DNA of 41,493 bases from Thermoproteota archaeon (lineage in GTDB: Archaea; Korarchaeota; Korarchaeia; Korarchaeales; Korarchaeaceae), in NCBI GenBank assembly GCA_030130125.1, contig JARZZM010000011.1:1-41493 (forward strand), given 5' to 3'. Each line of letters begins with the position of its first letter. The first letter of the stretch is position 1. Below, piece after piece: positions 1-6,705 of this stretch. The position numbers were made by a program, and so were the translations under genes. A model generated the notes under the pieces. That model saw only the letters and a list, made by a program, of their open reading frames with translations, ran no database searches and had not been told where the DNA came from.

Positions 1-431
1 AGCGAGTGGCCCAGCTCGTGCACCAGCAGGAAGGCCAGTATCCCGAGCGAGTGGGAGATCGTGGAGCTGAGTACATCCACCTGCATCCCTAATTCTCTCA
101 AGAGAGAAGCTGTCCCATCCGAGATAATCCAAGCAGAGAACAGGACGGTAGCGACGGTAACCGCCGAGGGGGGGTACCTACGCTTAACACGGACACCCCG
201 CCTCCCGGGAATGGAGAATACGAGCAACTTGAGATTCTCCCCATCGTGAAATAGCTTGGGGAGAAGGCCCATTCCGGTTAACTTCATATACAGACTCTTG
301 AAAAGGGGCCCGGTCTCGGAGGGGCTTATCTCCTGCAGTAAGAACTCCACCTTATCCTTATAGTAGACTACATCTTTCACTTCAAAACTCTCGGCCACTA
401 CATCTTCTACTAAGGGTGGTATTTTCGACAT
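1..431 (-). CDS. Site-2-protease-like (M50) membrane metalloprotease, 5' part only
   Basis: This reading frame is open from an ATG at 429-431 to the window edge, giving 143 residues with the C-terminus cut off. A soluble N-terminal region of about 90 residues is followed by a hydrophobic segment and then a second hydrophobic stretch ending in the zinc-protease motif HELGH near residues 137-141, visible as the complement of bases 6-20. HExxH inside a membrane segment is the hallmark of site-2 proteases, which cleave transmembrane substrates in regulated intramembrane proteolysis. The first part of the active site is therefore present and the second (NPDG-type motif) lies outside the window. 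The ATG sits about 26 nt from the TATA-like block at 452-463, so translation is probably leaderless. The gene diverges from the acetyltransferase. Substrate is unknown. Confidence 0.75.
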   Translation of the reverse strand, partial: MSKIPPLVEDVVAESFEVKDVVYYKDKVEFLLQEISPSETGPLFKSLYMKLTGMGLLPKLFHDGENLKLLVFSIPGRRGVRVKRRYPPSAVTVATVLFSAWIISDGTASLLRELGMQVDVLSSTISHSLGILAFLLVHELGHS

Positions 432-451
432 AGGAGATCCTGCACCATTCG

Positions 452-463
452 TTTAAAATATAT
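452..463. promoter_or_regulatory. Shared divergent TATA-like block
   Basis: The AT run TTTAAAATATAT lies about 26 nt from the M50 protease ATG (431) on the minus strand and about 26-29 nt from GTG 483/ATG 486 of the acetyltransferase on the plus strand. That spacing suits an archaeal TATA box for leaderless transcripts in both directions. It is a sequence-based prediction. Confidence 0.55.
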
Positions 464-485
464 GATCCCGTTGAAATTCCATGTG

Positions 486-1016
486 ATGCTCCAAGGCTAC
501 AGGATAAGACCCTTCAAGCCCGAGGACTTGGAGGAGGTTGAGCGCATCAACAGGGTCTTCCTGCCTGAGAACTACCCCAGCTACTTCTTCATAGAGAACT
601 ACAGGAGGTTCCCGAACAGCTTCTTAGTGGCGGAAAACGATGACGGTAAGGTCGTTGGATACGTGATGTGCAGGGTCGAGAGCTATTACACTAGGGATCA
701 GACTATCCTGCTTGGCCACGTCCTCTCCATAGCTGTGAGCAAGAAGCACAGGAGGAAGGGTATAGGCAAGGCACTAATGGAGGGAGCGGAGAAGGGTCTG
801 AAGGGATACGGGGCTGACGCGGTTTACCTCGAGGTAAGGGTCTCCAACGAGCCCGCGATAAAGCTGTATGACGATCTGGGCTACAAGAAGCTCGGGATAA
901 TTCCCGCCTACTATGCTGATGGGGAGGATGCCTACCTGATGTACAAGATGCTAGATGAGGAGGTGGAGGGGGCCCTCGTTGAGGAGGTGCTTGGGAGGAG
1001 GGTTGTGAGAATATGA
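486..1016 (+). CDS. rimI: Archaeal N-terminal acetyltransferase (Ard1/RimI-like GNAT)
   Basis: A GNAT-fold acetyltransferase of about 176 residues that should acetylate protein N-termini using acetyl-CoA. The acetyl-CoA pyrophosphate loop appears as RRKGIGKAL, preceded by the beta-strand HVLSIAV. The stretches LPENYPSYFF and YLEVRVSN, and the end segment YYADGEDAYLM, match what I recall of Sulfolobus Ard1, an archaeal NatA-type enzyme of broad specificity. The frame is open from an ATG at 462, but that codon overlaps the TATA-like block at 452-463. The predicted transcript start is near 483-486, so I chose the ATG at 486 (GTG 483 is possible). The last codons overlap the TusA-like gene by 4 bp (ATGA), indicating co-translation. 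Confidence 0.9.
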   Translation: MLQGYRIRPFKPEDLEEVERINRVFLPENYPSYFFIENYRRFPNSFLVAENDDGKVVGYVMCRVESYYTRDQTILLGHVLSIAVSKKHRRKGIGKALMEGAEKGLKGYGADAVYLEVRVSNEPAIKLYDDLGYKKLGIIPAYYADGEDAYLMYKMLDEEVEGALVEEVLGRRVVRI

Positions 1017-1234
1017 GAACCATCGATCTGAGGGGTAAGAGGAGCCCCTATCCGATAATACAGATAGCGAAAGCCGTGAAGAAGGCCTCCCCGGGTGAAA
1101 CGGTAAACTTCCTCATCAATGATAAGGAATCGGTAGACGAGGTTTACGACTGGATAAAGAGGACCGGTCACATATTAAAGGCCGTCGTGAAGAGAGGGGA
1201 TCACTGGCTGATTCAGATAGCAAAGAGGAAGTGA
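1013..1234 (+). CDS. TusA/SirA-like small protein lacking the catalytic cysteine
   Basis: A 73-residue protein with the whole TusA (SirA/YeeD) layout: an N-terminal strand IDLRG, the helix-start motif, then a strand, an acidic loop and the late IKRTGH segment. TusA proteins carry persulfide sulfur on the Cys of a CPxP motif to serve tRNA thiolation or cofactor assembly. Here the motif reads SPYP, so the sulfur-carrying Cys is replaced by Ser, and no other Cys is present. It therefore cannot act as a classical sulfurtransferase and may be a binding or regulatory paralogue. It overlaps the acetyltransferase stop by 4 bp and is probably in its operon. The fold assignment is firm; the function is not. 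Confidence 0.8.
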   Translation: MRTIDLRGKRSPYPIIQIAKAVKKASPGETVNFLINDKESVDEVYDWIKRTGHILKAVVKRGDHWLIQIAKRK

Positions 1235-1244
1235 TTTTTATTTC
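1234..1244 (+). promoter_or_regulatory. TATA-like/T-rich element before SAH hydrolase
   Basis: The run ATTTTTATTT directly follows the TusA-like stop and lies about 30 nt upstream of the ATG at 1271. It could be a poly-T terminator for the upstream operon, the TATA box of the SAH hydrolase gene, or both. Confidence 0.4.
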
Positions 1245-1270
1245 CTCAGCTACTAGCCAAGCGATGCGCT

Positions 1271-2509
1271 ATGCCTAAGGTCAAGGATCCCGGTCTAGCT
1301 GAGAAGGGCGCGTTGAAAATAGAATGGGCCAAGGCCCATATGCCCGTATTGGGCACAATATCGGAGAGATTCTCCAAGGAGAGGCCCTTAGAGGGCATCA
1401 GAATAGCTGCGTGCCTCCATGTCACCAAGGAAACGGCCGTCTTAGTATTGACATTGAAGGAGGGTGGGGCGGAGGTCTGCCTGTCGGCATCGAACCCTCT
1501 CTCCACACAAGATGACGTCGCGGCGGCCCTCTCAGAGGAGGGAATAGATGTGTACGCTTGGAGGGGGATGAGCGAGGATGAGTACTTCTGGGCCATAGAG
1601 AGAGCGTTGAGCTGCAAACCTCACATCACGATGGACGATGGTGGGGACATTACGGTGATGGCCCACGAGAAGGGATTCGCTGACGGTGTGATCGGTGGGA
1701 CCGAGGAGACCACCACGGGCGTCCTCAGGATAAAGTCCCTAGCTAGAGATGGGGTGCTCAAGTACCCGGTTATAGCGGTTAACAACGCGGAGACTAAGTG
1801 GAACTTCGATAACGTCTATGGGACCGGACAGAGTACGATCGACGGCATCCTGAGGGCGACGAATGTTATGATAGCCGGTAAATACTTTGTGGTAGCCGGA
1901 TACGGACATGTCGGTCGGGGAATAGCCATGAGGGCCCGCGGAATGGGCGCCAAGGTCATAGTAACGGAGATCGATCCCATAAAGGCCCTGATGGCTGCCA
2001 TGGACGGCTACCTAGTTATGCCAATGAAGGAGGCGGCTAAGGTAGGGGACATCTTCGTAACCGCCACGGGAAACAAGGATGTGATCAAGGCGGAGCACAT
2101 AAGCCTGATGAAGGACGGGGCCATTCTGGCTAATGCAGGGCACTTCGATGTGGAGGTATCGGTCAAGGACTTGGAGCTAATGGCCCTCTCTAAGAGGGAG
2201 ATGAGGGATAACGTGAAGGAATACCTGCTTCCCAACGGAAGGAGGATCTACCTGTTGGCGGAGGGCAGACTCGTGAATCTGGTTGCTGCGGAGGGGCATC
2301 CAAGCGAGGTCATGGACATGAGCTTCTCCAATCAGGCCCTAGCTGTCGAGTACCTGATCAAGGAGGGGAGGAACCTCAAGCCAGAGGTGCACCCGGTTCC
2401 GAGGAGCATAGATGAGGAAGTGGCCAGGCTGAAGCTGGCGTCCATGGGGATAGAGATAGACGCTCTGACGGAAGAGCAGGAGAGGTACCTCAAGAGCTGG
2501 CGTGGATGA
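1271..2509 (+). CDS. ahcY: S-adenosylhomocysteine hydrolase (adenosylhomocysteinase)
   Basis: This 412-residue enzyme splits S-adenosylhomocysteine into adenosine and homocysteine, removing the product that inhibits SAM-dependent methyltransferases. Length fits archaeal and thermophile-type enzymes that lack the insertion of mammalian forms. The substrate-binding segment [10 protein letters not shown] and the [17 protein letters not shown] region (about residue 170) precede the NAD-binding Rossmann motif [10 protein letters not shown] near residue 207. The ANAGHFDVE block follows, and the C-terminal extension reaching into the neighbouring subunit is present. The ATG at 1271 lies 36 nt after the TusA-like stop. 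A radical SAM gene follows after 3 nt, so they are probably co-transcribed. With metK at 18329-19531 it covers both ends of the SAM cycle. Confidence 0.97.
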   Translation: MPKVKDPGLAEKGALKIEWAKAHMPVLGTISERFSKERPLEGIRIAACLHVTKETAVLVLTLKEGGAEVCLSASNPLSTQDDVAAALSEEGIDVYAWRGMSEDEYFWAIERALSCKPHITMDDGGDITVMAHEKGFADGVIGGTEETTTGVLRIKSLARDGVLKYPVIAVNNAETKWNFDNVYGTGQSTIDGILRATNVMIAGKYFVVAGYGHVGRGIAMRARGMGAKVIVTEIDPIKALMAAMDGYLVMPMKEAAKVGDIFVTATGNKDVIKAEHISLMKDGAILANAGHFDVEVSVKDLELMALSKREMRDNVKEYLLPNGRRIYLLAEGRLVNLVAAEGHPSEVMDMSFSNQALAVEYLIKEGRNLKPEVHPVPRSIDEEVARLKLASMGIEIDALTEEQERYLKSWRG

Positions 2510-2512
2510 TCA

Positions 2513-3595
2513 ATGGAGGAACTTCCTCTAGGTGCGCTCAGGGTTAGGGGCTGGAGCAGGGGCTGCGGGCTCTGCTGGGAAGGGGCTAAGATAGTCCTAT
2601 TCGTGACCGGTAAGTGTCCCCTCTACGAATCCTGTCCATACTGCACGATCTCCGAGTGGCGCCGCGACAAGGACTTGGTGCTGGTGGACGAGAACCCGGT
2701 ATCTAGCGATGAAGATGTGATCAGGGAGGCGGAACTCGTTTCCGCTCTAGGTGCGGGGATCACCGGCGGAGAACCCTCGCTAGTGGTGGACAAAGTGGCC
2801 CACTACGTCCGGATCCTGAAGGGCAGGTTCGGCGACTCCTTCCACATACACATGTACACCAACGCCGTGGGAATAAATGAGAGAAGTCTGTCCATTCTGA
2901 GGGATGCTGGGTTAGATGAGATCAGATTTCACAGCTGGGATAGGAGGATCTGGGAGAGGATGGTACTAGCCTTAGACGAGGGATTCATCGTGGGAGCGGA
3001 GATGCCCTCCATACCTGGCGAGCCTTGGGTGTCGAAGCTGAAGGAACTCGCCTCCTACCTAGACAGGATAGGCGCCAGCTTCATAAACCTCAACGAGCTG
3101 GAGTTCACGCCATCGAACAGGAATGGATTGCTAAAGATGGGTTTCAGGCCTAAGATGGACAGCGAGGTTGCTGTTCAGGGAAGTGCGGAGGCCGCGAGAG
3201 AGGTGCTGGAGTTCGTCGAGAGGGAGACGGGCATCATGGGTTACTACTGCCCGGCCCTCCAGAAGGAATATCAGGTGAGGATGAGGTGGGCTAGGAGGGC
3301 TAAGAACGTCGCGAAGGAGTATGAGGAGCCGACTGATGAGGGCACCCTCATCTACGGGGAGATCGAGGGTCCGGAGGAGGCTCTCCTATATCTCTCAACC
3401 AAGTACAGAGGCGTGATCTCCGGAGGTAGGCTCCTCATAGATCCGTATACCTTCCAAGATATCGCCAAGGAAGTTTGGGAACTCGGTTTGAATGGGAGGC
3501 TCGTGGAGGTCATGCCCACAGACGACAGGAAGGTGTTGCAGATCTTTCCCCTAGATTTCATCCTGAGGGAGATGAGGAGGAGTGAAAGAGATTGA
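2513..3595 (+). CDS. Radical SAM protein, COG2108-like, function unknown
   Basis: A 360-residue radical SAM protein. The cluster-binding cysteines are C35, C41 and C44, spaced Cx5CxxC rather than the standard Cx3CxxC, followed by the SAM-binding GGEPS motif. Two more cysteines (C18, C21, written CGLC) lie upstream, and a YYCPALQKEYQ segment lies near residue 245. This pattern resembles the archaeal family annotated as related to pyruvate formate-lyase activating enzyme (COG2108), whose substrate I do not know. The last 100 residues form a separate alpha/beta tail. The ATG at 2513 is 3 nt after the SAH hydrolase stop. The 3' end overlaps the MIP18-like gene by 14 nt, suggesting translational coupling with an Fe-S assembly factor. 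Confidence 0.8.
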   Translation: MEELPLGALRVRGWSRGCGLCWEGAKIVLFVTGKCPLYESCPYCTISEWRRDKDLVLVDENPVSSDEDVIREAELVSALGAGITGGEPSLVVDKVAHYVRILKGRFGDSFHIHMYTNAVGINERSLSILRDAGLDEIRFHSWDRRIWERMVLALDEGFIVGAEMPSIPGEPWVSKLKELASYLDRIGASFINLNELEFTPSNRNGLLKMGFRPKMDSEVAVQGSAEAAREVLEFVERETGIMGYYCPALQKEYQVRMRWARRAKNVAKEYEEPTDEGTLIYGEIEGPEEALLYLSTKYRGVISGGRLLIDPYTFQDIAKEVWELGLNGRLVEVMPTDDRKVLQIFPLDFILREMRRSERD

Positions 3596-3833
3596 GAGGA
3601 AGGTATGGGAGGCTTTGAGGAAGGTCAAGGATCCGGAGCTCAAGGTGAGCATGGTGGATGCTGGCCTGATAAAGAAGGTAGAGGAGAAGGATGGTGTAGT
3701 GACGGTGGAGTTCACCCTCACAACTCCTTTCTGCCCTTATGCCGATCTTCTCGCGTTAGCAATAAAGAAGGCGGTGGAGAGCATTGAGGGGGTGAAGGAG
3801 GCCAAGGTTAGGATAGTGGGGATAAGGGTGTGA
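3582..3833 (+). CDS. MIP18/DUF59 (SufT-like) Fe-S assembly protein
   Basis: An 83-residue single-domain DUF59 protein. It shows the family pattern: an N-terminal helix ending in VKDPEL, the VDAGLI segment, a beta strand, the conserved TTPFCPYAD loop with its single reactive Cys, and a closing helix and strand. DUF59 proteins (MIP18, SufT) act in maturation of iron-sulfur proteins. It starts with GTG at 3582 inside the 3' end of the radical SAM gene, with GGAGG just upstream but unusually close. The overlap suggests that this protein may supply or insert the cluster of its neighbour, an inference from position. It is the last gene of the operon and is convergent with aCPSF2. Confidence 0.9.
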   Translation: MKEIERKVWEALRKVKDPELKVSMVDAGLIKKVEEKDGVVTVEFTLTTPFCPYADLLALAIKKAVESIEGVKEAKVRIVGIRV

Positions 3834-3835
3834 TT

Positions 3836-5107
3836 TTAGAATATGACCTCCTCGCCTAGCTCTGGAGAGAAGGCCGCCATTCCCATCTTATCCTCTAGCT
3901 CGTTGGCGAACTCCTCCGATTCCTCCCCGTGGACCACCATTATGCTCTCCGGCCTCAATTCCCTGATGAGTTTTAGTATACCGGACCTACTGGCATGAGC
4001 AGAGAAGTTGAGCTGGTTTACCTTCATCATTATCCACGTTTCTTCTCCCTCTATCTCCATCTTGCCCTCCTCTATCAGCCTCCTTCCCTCGGTTCCGTCC
4101 ACTTGGTAGCCTGTCAGGGTTATGGTGCTGTTCTCGTCCTCCTTCCTCTCTCTCACATAATAGTGAACCGGGCCGCCCTCGAGCATACCCGAAGTGGTCA
4201 GCACCACATTGGGCCTCTTGGTTATCTTCTTCCTCATGTGCCAGTTCCTCACGGAAGTTATGGTCCTCACGGCCAGCTTCAAGTCGTTAGCGTCCCTAAC
4301 CCTGTTCGAGAAGTACTCCGTTATCTCCGTGCTTTTCCGGGCCATCCCATCTAGGAAGAGCCTTCCCTTGAACCCCCTAGCCCTCAGAGCCATGGCGACC
4401 TCCAGAAGCCTGCCTATCGCGAATCCAGCGACTATGGCCGTCCCGCTGGACTTCAGGGTCTCTATCACTATCTCCTTGAGTAGGAGTTCCTGCTTCGCTC
4501 TGGGCGGGTGCTCTTTCCTAGCATAGGTGGATTCCGTTATGAGTATGTCCACCGGCGGTATGTCATCGATGCTAGCTGGAGGCATCAACCTGGAAGGTAC
4601 TGTATTGAAGTCTCCCGTGTACAGGACGCTCGTCCCGTCGTACTTTATGTGGAACATGGCGCTGCCGGGTATGTGGCCAGCATTTACGGCGGTGACCTCC
4701 AAGTCGCCCACCCTGAAGGGAACATTGAATTCCACTGGCCTGAAGTTGTTCAGGATCCTCCTCACCTCTTTCGGTCCGTACCCTATGTGATGGCCCTTCA
4801 GCTTCGCCACCTTTATGGCATCATACAGCAGGAGCTCGGAGTACTCCCTAGTTATGTCTATCCCGTAGATGGGTACATCGTGTCCATGGCTAACCAGCCT
4901 AGGCAGCGATCCAGAGTGATCCAAGTGCGCGTGAGTCAGAAGGACAGCATCCACTTTCTCAGGTATAGGAGGGAACTCGGGGTGCTCCTTGGGTATTAGC
5001 TTCATGCCGTAATCCAGCAGCACCCTCGTACCTCCTGCCTCAAGCAAGAGCGCGCTCTTGCCTACTTCACGGGTTCCACCCAGCGCAGTCACAGATATCT
5101 TTCCCAT
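3836..5107 (-). CDS. Beta-CASP metallo-beta-lactamase ribonuclease, aCPSF2 type
   Basis: A 423-residue nuclease of the CPSF73/RNase J superfamily. The metallo-beta-lactamase part carries HAHLDH (motif 2, metal ligands), a later NAGHIPGS and TGDF. The beta-CASP insertion follows, including GFAIGR and TTSGMLEGGP, and the terminal segments FSAHAS and VVHGEE complete motifs B and C. There are no N-terminal KH domains, so it corresponds to archaeal aCPSF2 rather than aCPSF1/FttA, which terminates transcription. aCPSF2-type enzymes process RNA. The frame also allows a GTG at 5119, but the ATG at 5107 has a GAGGTGA ribosome site 7-9 nt upstream and gives the natural start MGKISV, so I chose it. The leader contains a hairpin at 5130-5148. 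Confidence 0.93.
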   Translation of the reverse strand: MGKISVTALGGTREVGKSALLLEAGGTRVLLDYGMKLIPKEHPEFPPIPEKVDAVLLTHAHLDHSGSLPRLVSHGHDVPIYGIDITREYSELLLYDAIKVAKLKGHHIGYGPKEVRRILNNFRPVEFNVPFRVGDLEVTAVNAGHIPGSAMFHIKYDGTSVLYTGDFNTVPSRLMPPASIDDIPPVDILITESTYARKEHPPRAKQELLLKEIVIETLKSSGTAIVAGFAIGRLLEVAMALRARGFKGRLFLDGMARKSTEITEYFSNRVRDANDLKLAVRTITSVRNWHMRKKITKRPNVVLTTSGMLEGGPVHYYVRERKEDENSTITLTGYQVDGTEGRRLIEEGKMEIEGEETWIMMKVNQLNFSAHASRSGILKLIRELRPESIMVVHGEESEEFANELEDKMGMAAFSPELGEEVIF

Positions 5108-5129
5108 TCTCTTTCTCACCTCTTATCTC

Positions 5130-5148
5130 GGACCGTCTCTAGCGGTCC
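5130..5148 (-). other. Hairpin in the leader of the aCPSF2 gene
   Basis: A perfect 6-bp stem (GGACCG with CGGTCC) closes a 7-nt loop. It lies between the predicted promoter at 5177-5187 and the ribosome site of the beta-CASP nuclease gene, so it would sit in that gene's 5' leader. It might be a cleavage or binding site for the encoded RNase, but this is speculation. Confidence 0.35.
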
Positions 5149-5176
5149 TTTACAGGAGTAACGTCCTTCTTACTGA

Positions 5177-5187
5177 TTTAAAAATAG
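5177..5187. promoter_or_regulatory. TATA-like block between aCPSF2 and CsaA-like genes
   Basis: TTTAAAAATAG is centred 26 nt upstream of the GTG at 5207, the expected place for a leaderless plus-strand transcript. Read on the minus strand it is also TATA-like and would give the aCPSF2 gene a leader of about 50 nt. Confidence 0.55.
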
Positions 5188-5206
5188 TACCTTTCACGTA
5201 GAGTGG

Positions 5207-5545
5207 GTGGGTTCCATGGGTTACATCTCGTTTTCAGACTTTAAAAAACTGGATTTGAGGGTTGGAGAGATAATAGAGGCAGAGAGGGTTGAAGGCAGCA
5301 GGAAGCTCGTAAAGCTGATAGTGGATTTAGGCAATGAACGAAGACAGCTGGTCGCGGGCCTGGCAGAGCACTACGAGCCCGAGAGCCTCGTGGGTAAGCA
5401 GATAGTCGTCGTGACGAATCTGCAACCTAGGAAGTTCATGGGCATAGAGTCGCAGGGTATGCTACTCGCTGCGGTGGTGGGGGAGGGTAGACCCGTTCTG
5501 CTGACCCCTGAGGAGAAGGTCCCGCCGGGCACACCGGTCTCATGA
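5207..5545 (+). CDS. CsaA/MetRS-C-like tRNA-binding (EMAP/Arc1p) domain protein
   Basis: A 112-residue protein that is a single OB-fold tRNA-binding domain. The motifs are KLDLRVGEI at the start, the KLVKLIVDLG strand, VVVTNLQPRKFMGIESQGMLLAA in the core, and the closing PPGTPV. The family includes the C-terminal dimer domain of methionyl-tRNA synthetase and the free-standing CsaA/Trbp111 proteins. In archaea a free copy may assist a short MetRS or act as a general structure-specific tRNA binder. GTG 5207 lies exactly one TATA spacing from 5181, and ATG 5216 is the alternative. It is monocistronic and its tail overlaps the convergent membrane winged-helix gene by 6 nt. Confidence 0.9.
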   Translation: MGSMGYISFSDFKKLDLRVGEIIEAERVEGSRKLVKLIVDLGNERRQLVAGLAEHYEPESLVGKQIVVVTNLQPRKFMGIESQGMLLAAVVGEGRPVLLTPEEKVPPGTPVS

Positions 5546-5947
5546 TTCCTCATCGGAACTGCTGGTACCCAGTATCCTGTACACCTCCACCCCCTCATCT
5601 CCTATCCTTTCGAAGTCCAGAAACGCTAGGCCCTTCCTCTCAAGCCTCTCCAAGACCTGCTTGGCCGTGTCGACTGGGAGGTTCAGGTCGGCTGCCACAT
5701 CTGCAATGGTCACGTACCCTCCTTTCCTCCTAGCGAGCCTTATTACCCTCGCCTCGAGGAGTTCCTCGGATACCTGGGCTCTTTTAACCATCATATTAGC
5801 GTATATGGCCGCTCCTCCCAAGAGCAGCATGGTAAATCCGGACACGGTCCTAGAGGGGTTGTAGGAACTTGCTATCAGGAAGACCAAGCCGAAGAAGATC
5901 AGGATAGCTCCCGCTCCGTAAGCTAAAAAATTCCTGAGAGAGGGCAA
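5540..5947 (-). CDS. Membrane-anchored winged-helix protein next to PspA
   Basis: A 135-residue protein with two N-terminal transmembrane helices (about residues 7-28 and 34-53) separated by a short SYNPSR loop, then a cytoplasmic winged-helix domain (about 62-125). The helix-turn-helix is in the region GGYVTIADVAADLNLPVDT, and the recognition helix is followed by RLERKGL. The tail is acidic. I do not recognise a named family. It starts with TTG at 5947, only 6 nt after the PspA-like stop, so the two are almost certainly co-transcribed and translationally coupled. This suggests a membrane-stress module in which a membrane-bound DNA-binding or interaction domain works with PspA. That role is inferred from context. 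Confidence 0.75.
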   Translation of the reverse strand: MPSLRNFLAYGAGAILIFFGLVFLIASSYNPSRTVSGFTMLLLGGAAIYANMMVKRAQVSEELLEARVIRLARRKGGYVTIADVAADLNLPVDTAKQVLERLERKGLAFLDFERIGDEGVEVYRILGTSSSDEES

Positions 5948-5953
5948 CTGGGA

Positions 5954-6664
5954 TCAGCCCCCAACTTCCTCCCTCAGTCTCCTCAATTCTTCCTCGAGCT
6001 CGCTCTGGAGCTCGATCTTACCCAGTTCCCTCTCAATCTCGTCCTTCTCCTCAGGTTCCAAGACATCTAGAGCCCCTCCGGTGGCAACCAGCTCATCCAG
6101 AGCTGCGGCCCTAGCCTTCATCTCGTTGACCTTGCCCTCGGCCCTCTCTATTATCTCGGCAGCCGATGTGAAGTCCTCGGAAAGTCCGGTGACCATCTCC
6201 TGAACCTCCACCTGAGCCTTGGAGGCCTCGTACTCCGCCTTGAGCTGCTCCTTCTTTGCCTTGAACAGGTCTATCTTCGTCTTGAGCTTGTCCCTCACCT
6301 CAAGCAGTTTCTCCTCGTCCTCCTTCATGTCAGCTATCCTCTCCTCCAATATCTTCTTCTGTCTGACCAGAACGAGCTTCCTCTCTAGGGCCTTCCTAGC
6401 CAGATCCTCCCTACCGGCCTTGAGGGCCCTCTTGGCCTTATCATCGAGGTCCTCTATCTTCTCATCTATCCTCTCTAGCTCGAACTCCAGCTTCTTTCTA
6501 GCGGTGATCGCCCTAGATAGGGCCATCTCCACATCGTGGAGCTGCTGTACGAGCTTGTCGTACGCGTAATCCAGTTGCTCTCGGGGGTCCTCGAAGTTGT
6601 CCAACAGCTTATTCAACTTGGCCTCGATGCTCGTCTTGAGTCTCTCCCAAAAACCGGGCAACAT
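5954..6664 (-). CDS. pspA: PspA/IM30 (Vipp1)-family membrane-stress protein
   Basis: A 236-residue, almost entirely coiled-coil protein. The N-terminal amphipathic helix FWERLKTSIEAKLN is followed by the diagnostic PspA segments DNFEDPREQLDYAY and then long charged helices. Length and order match bacterial PspA and Vipp1, members of the ESCRT-III superfamily that coat and remodel stressed membranes. A C-terminal helical extension (EEELRRLREEVGG) is also present. The ATG at 6664 is preceded by GGTGAT, an archaeal ribosome site, though close. It is followed by a membrane-anchored winged-helix gene. No PspF, PspB or PspC homologue is in the window. Confidence 0.92.
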   Translation of the reverse strand: MLPGFWERLKTSIEAKLNKLLDNFEDPREQLDYAYDKLVQQLHDVEMALSRAITARKKLEFELERIDEKIEDLDDKAKRALKAGREDLARKALERKLVLVRQKKILEERIADMKEDEEKLLEVRDKLKTKIDLFKAKKEQLKAEYEASKAQVEVQEMVTGLSEDFTSAAEIIERAEGKVNEMKARAAALDELVATGGALDVLEPEEKDEIERELGKIELQSELEEELRRLREEVGG

Positions 6665-6694
6665 GCATCACCGTGAATCCTCGAGGGACGGGAT

Positions 6695-6701
6695 AAAAAA
6701 A
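6695..6701 (-). terminator. Poly-T terminator after the acyl-CoA synthetase gene
   Basis: Seven consecutive T on the minus strand begin 5 nt after the stop of the acyl-CoA synthetase gene. Archaeal RNA polymerase stops at such T runs without a hairpin. The same AT stretch may serve as the TATA region of the PspA-like gene, about 30 nt downstream. Confidence 0.5.
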
Positions 6702-6705
6702 TTGT

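Noticed and set aside
61-249. Plus-strand ORF of 62 codons
   Set aside because: It is opposite the M50 protease frame, whose HELGH motif and codon pattern are convincing. The ORF has no family resemblance and no ribosome site.
4508-4999. Plus-strand ORF of 163 codons
   Set aside because: It is the shadow of the aCPSF2 metallo-beta-lactamase domain.
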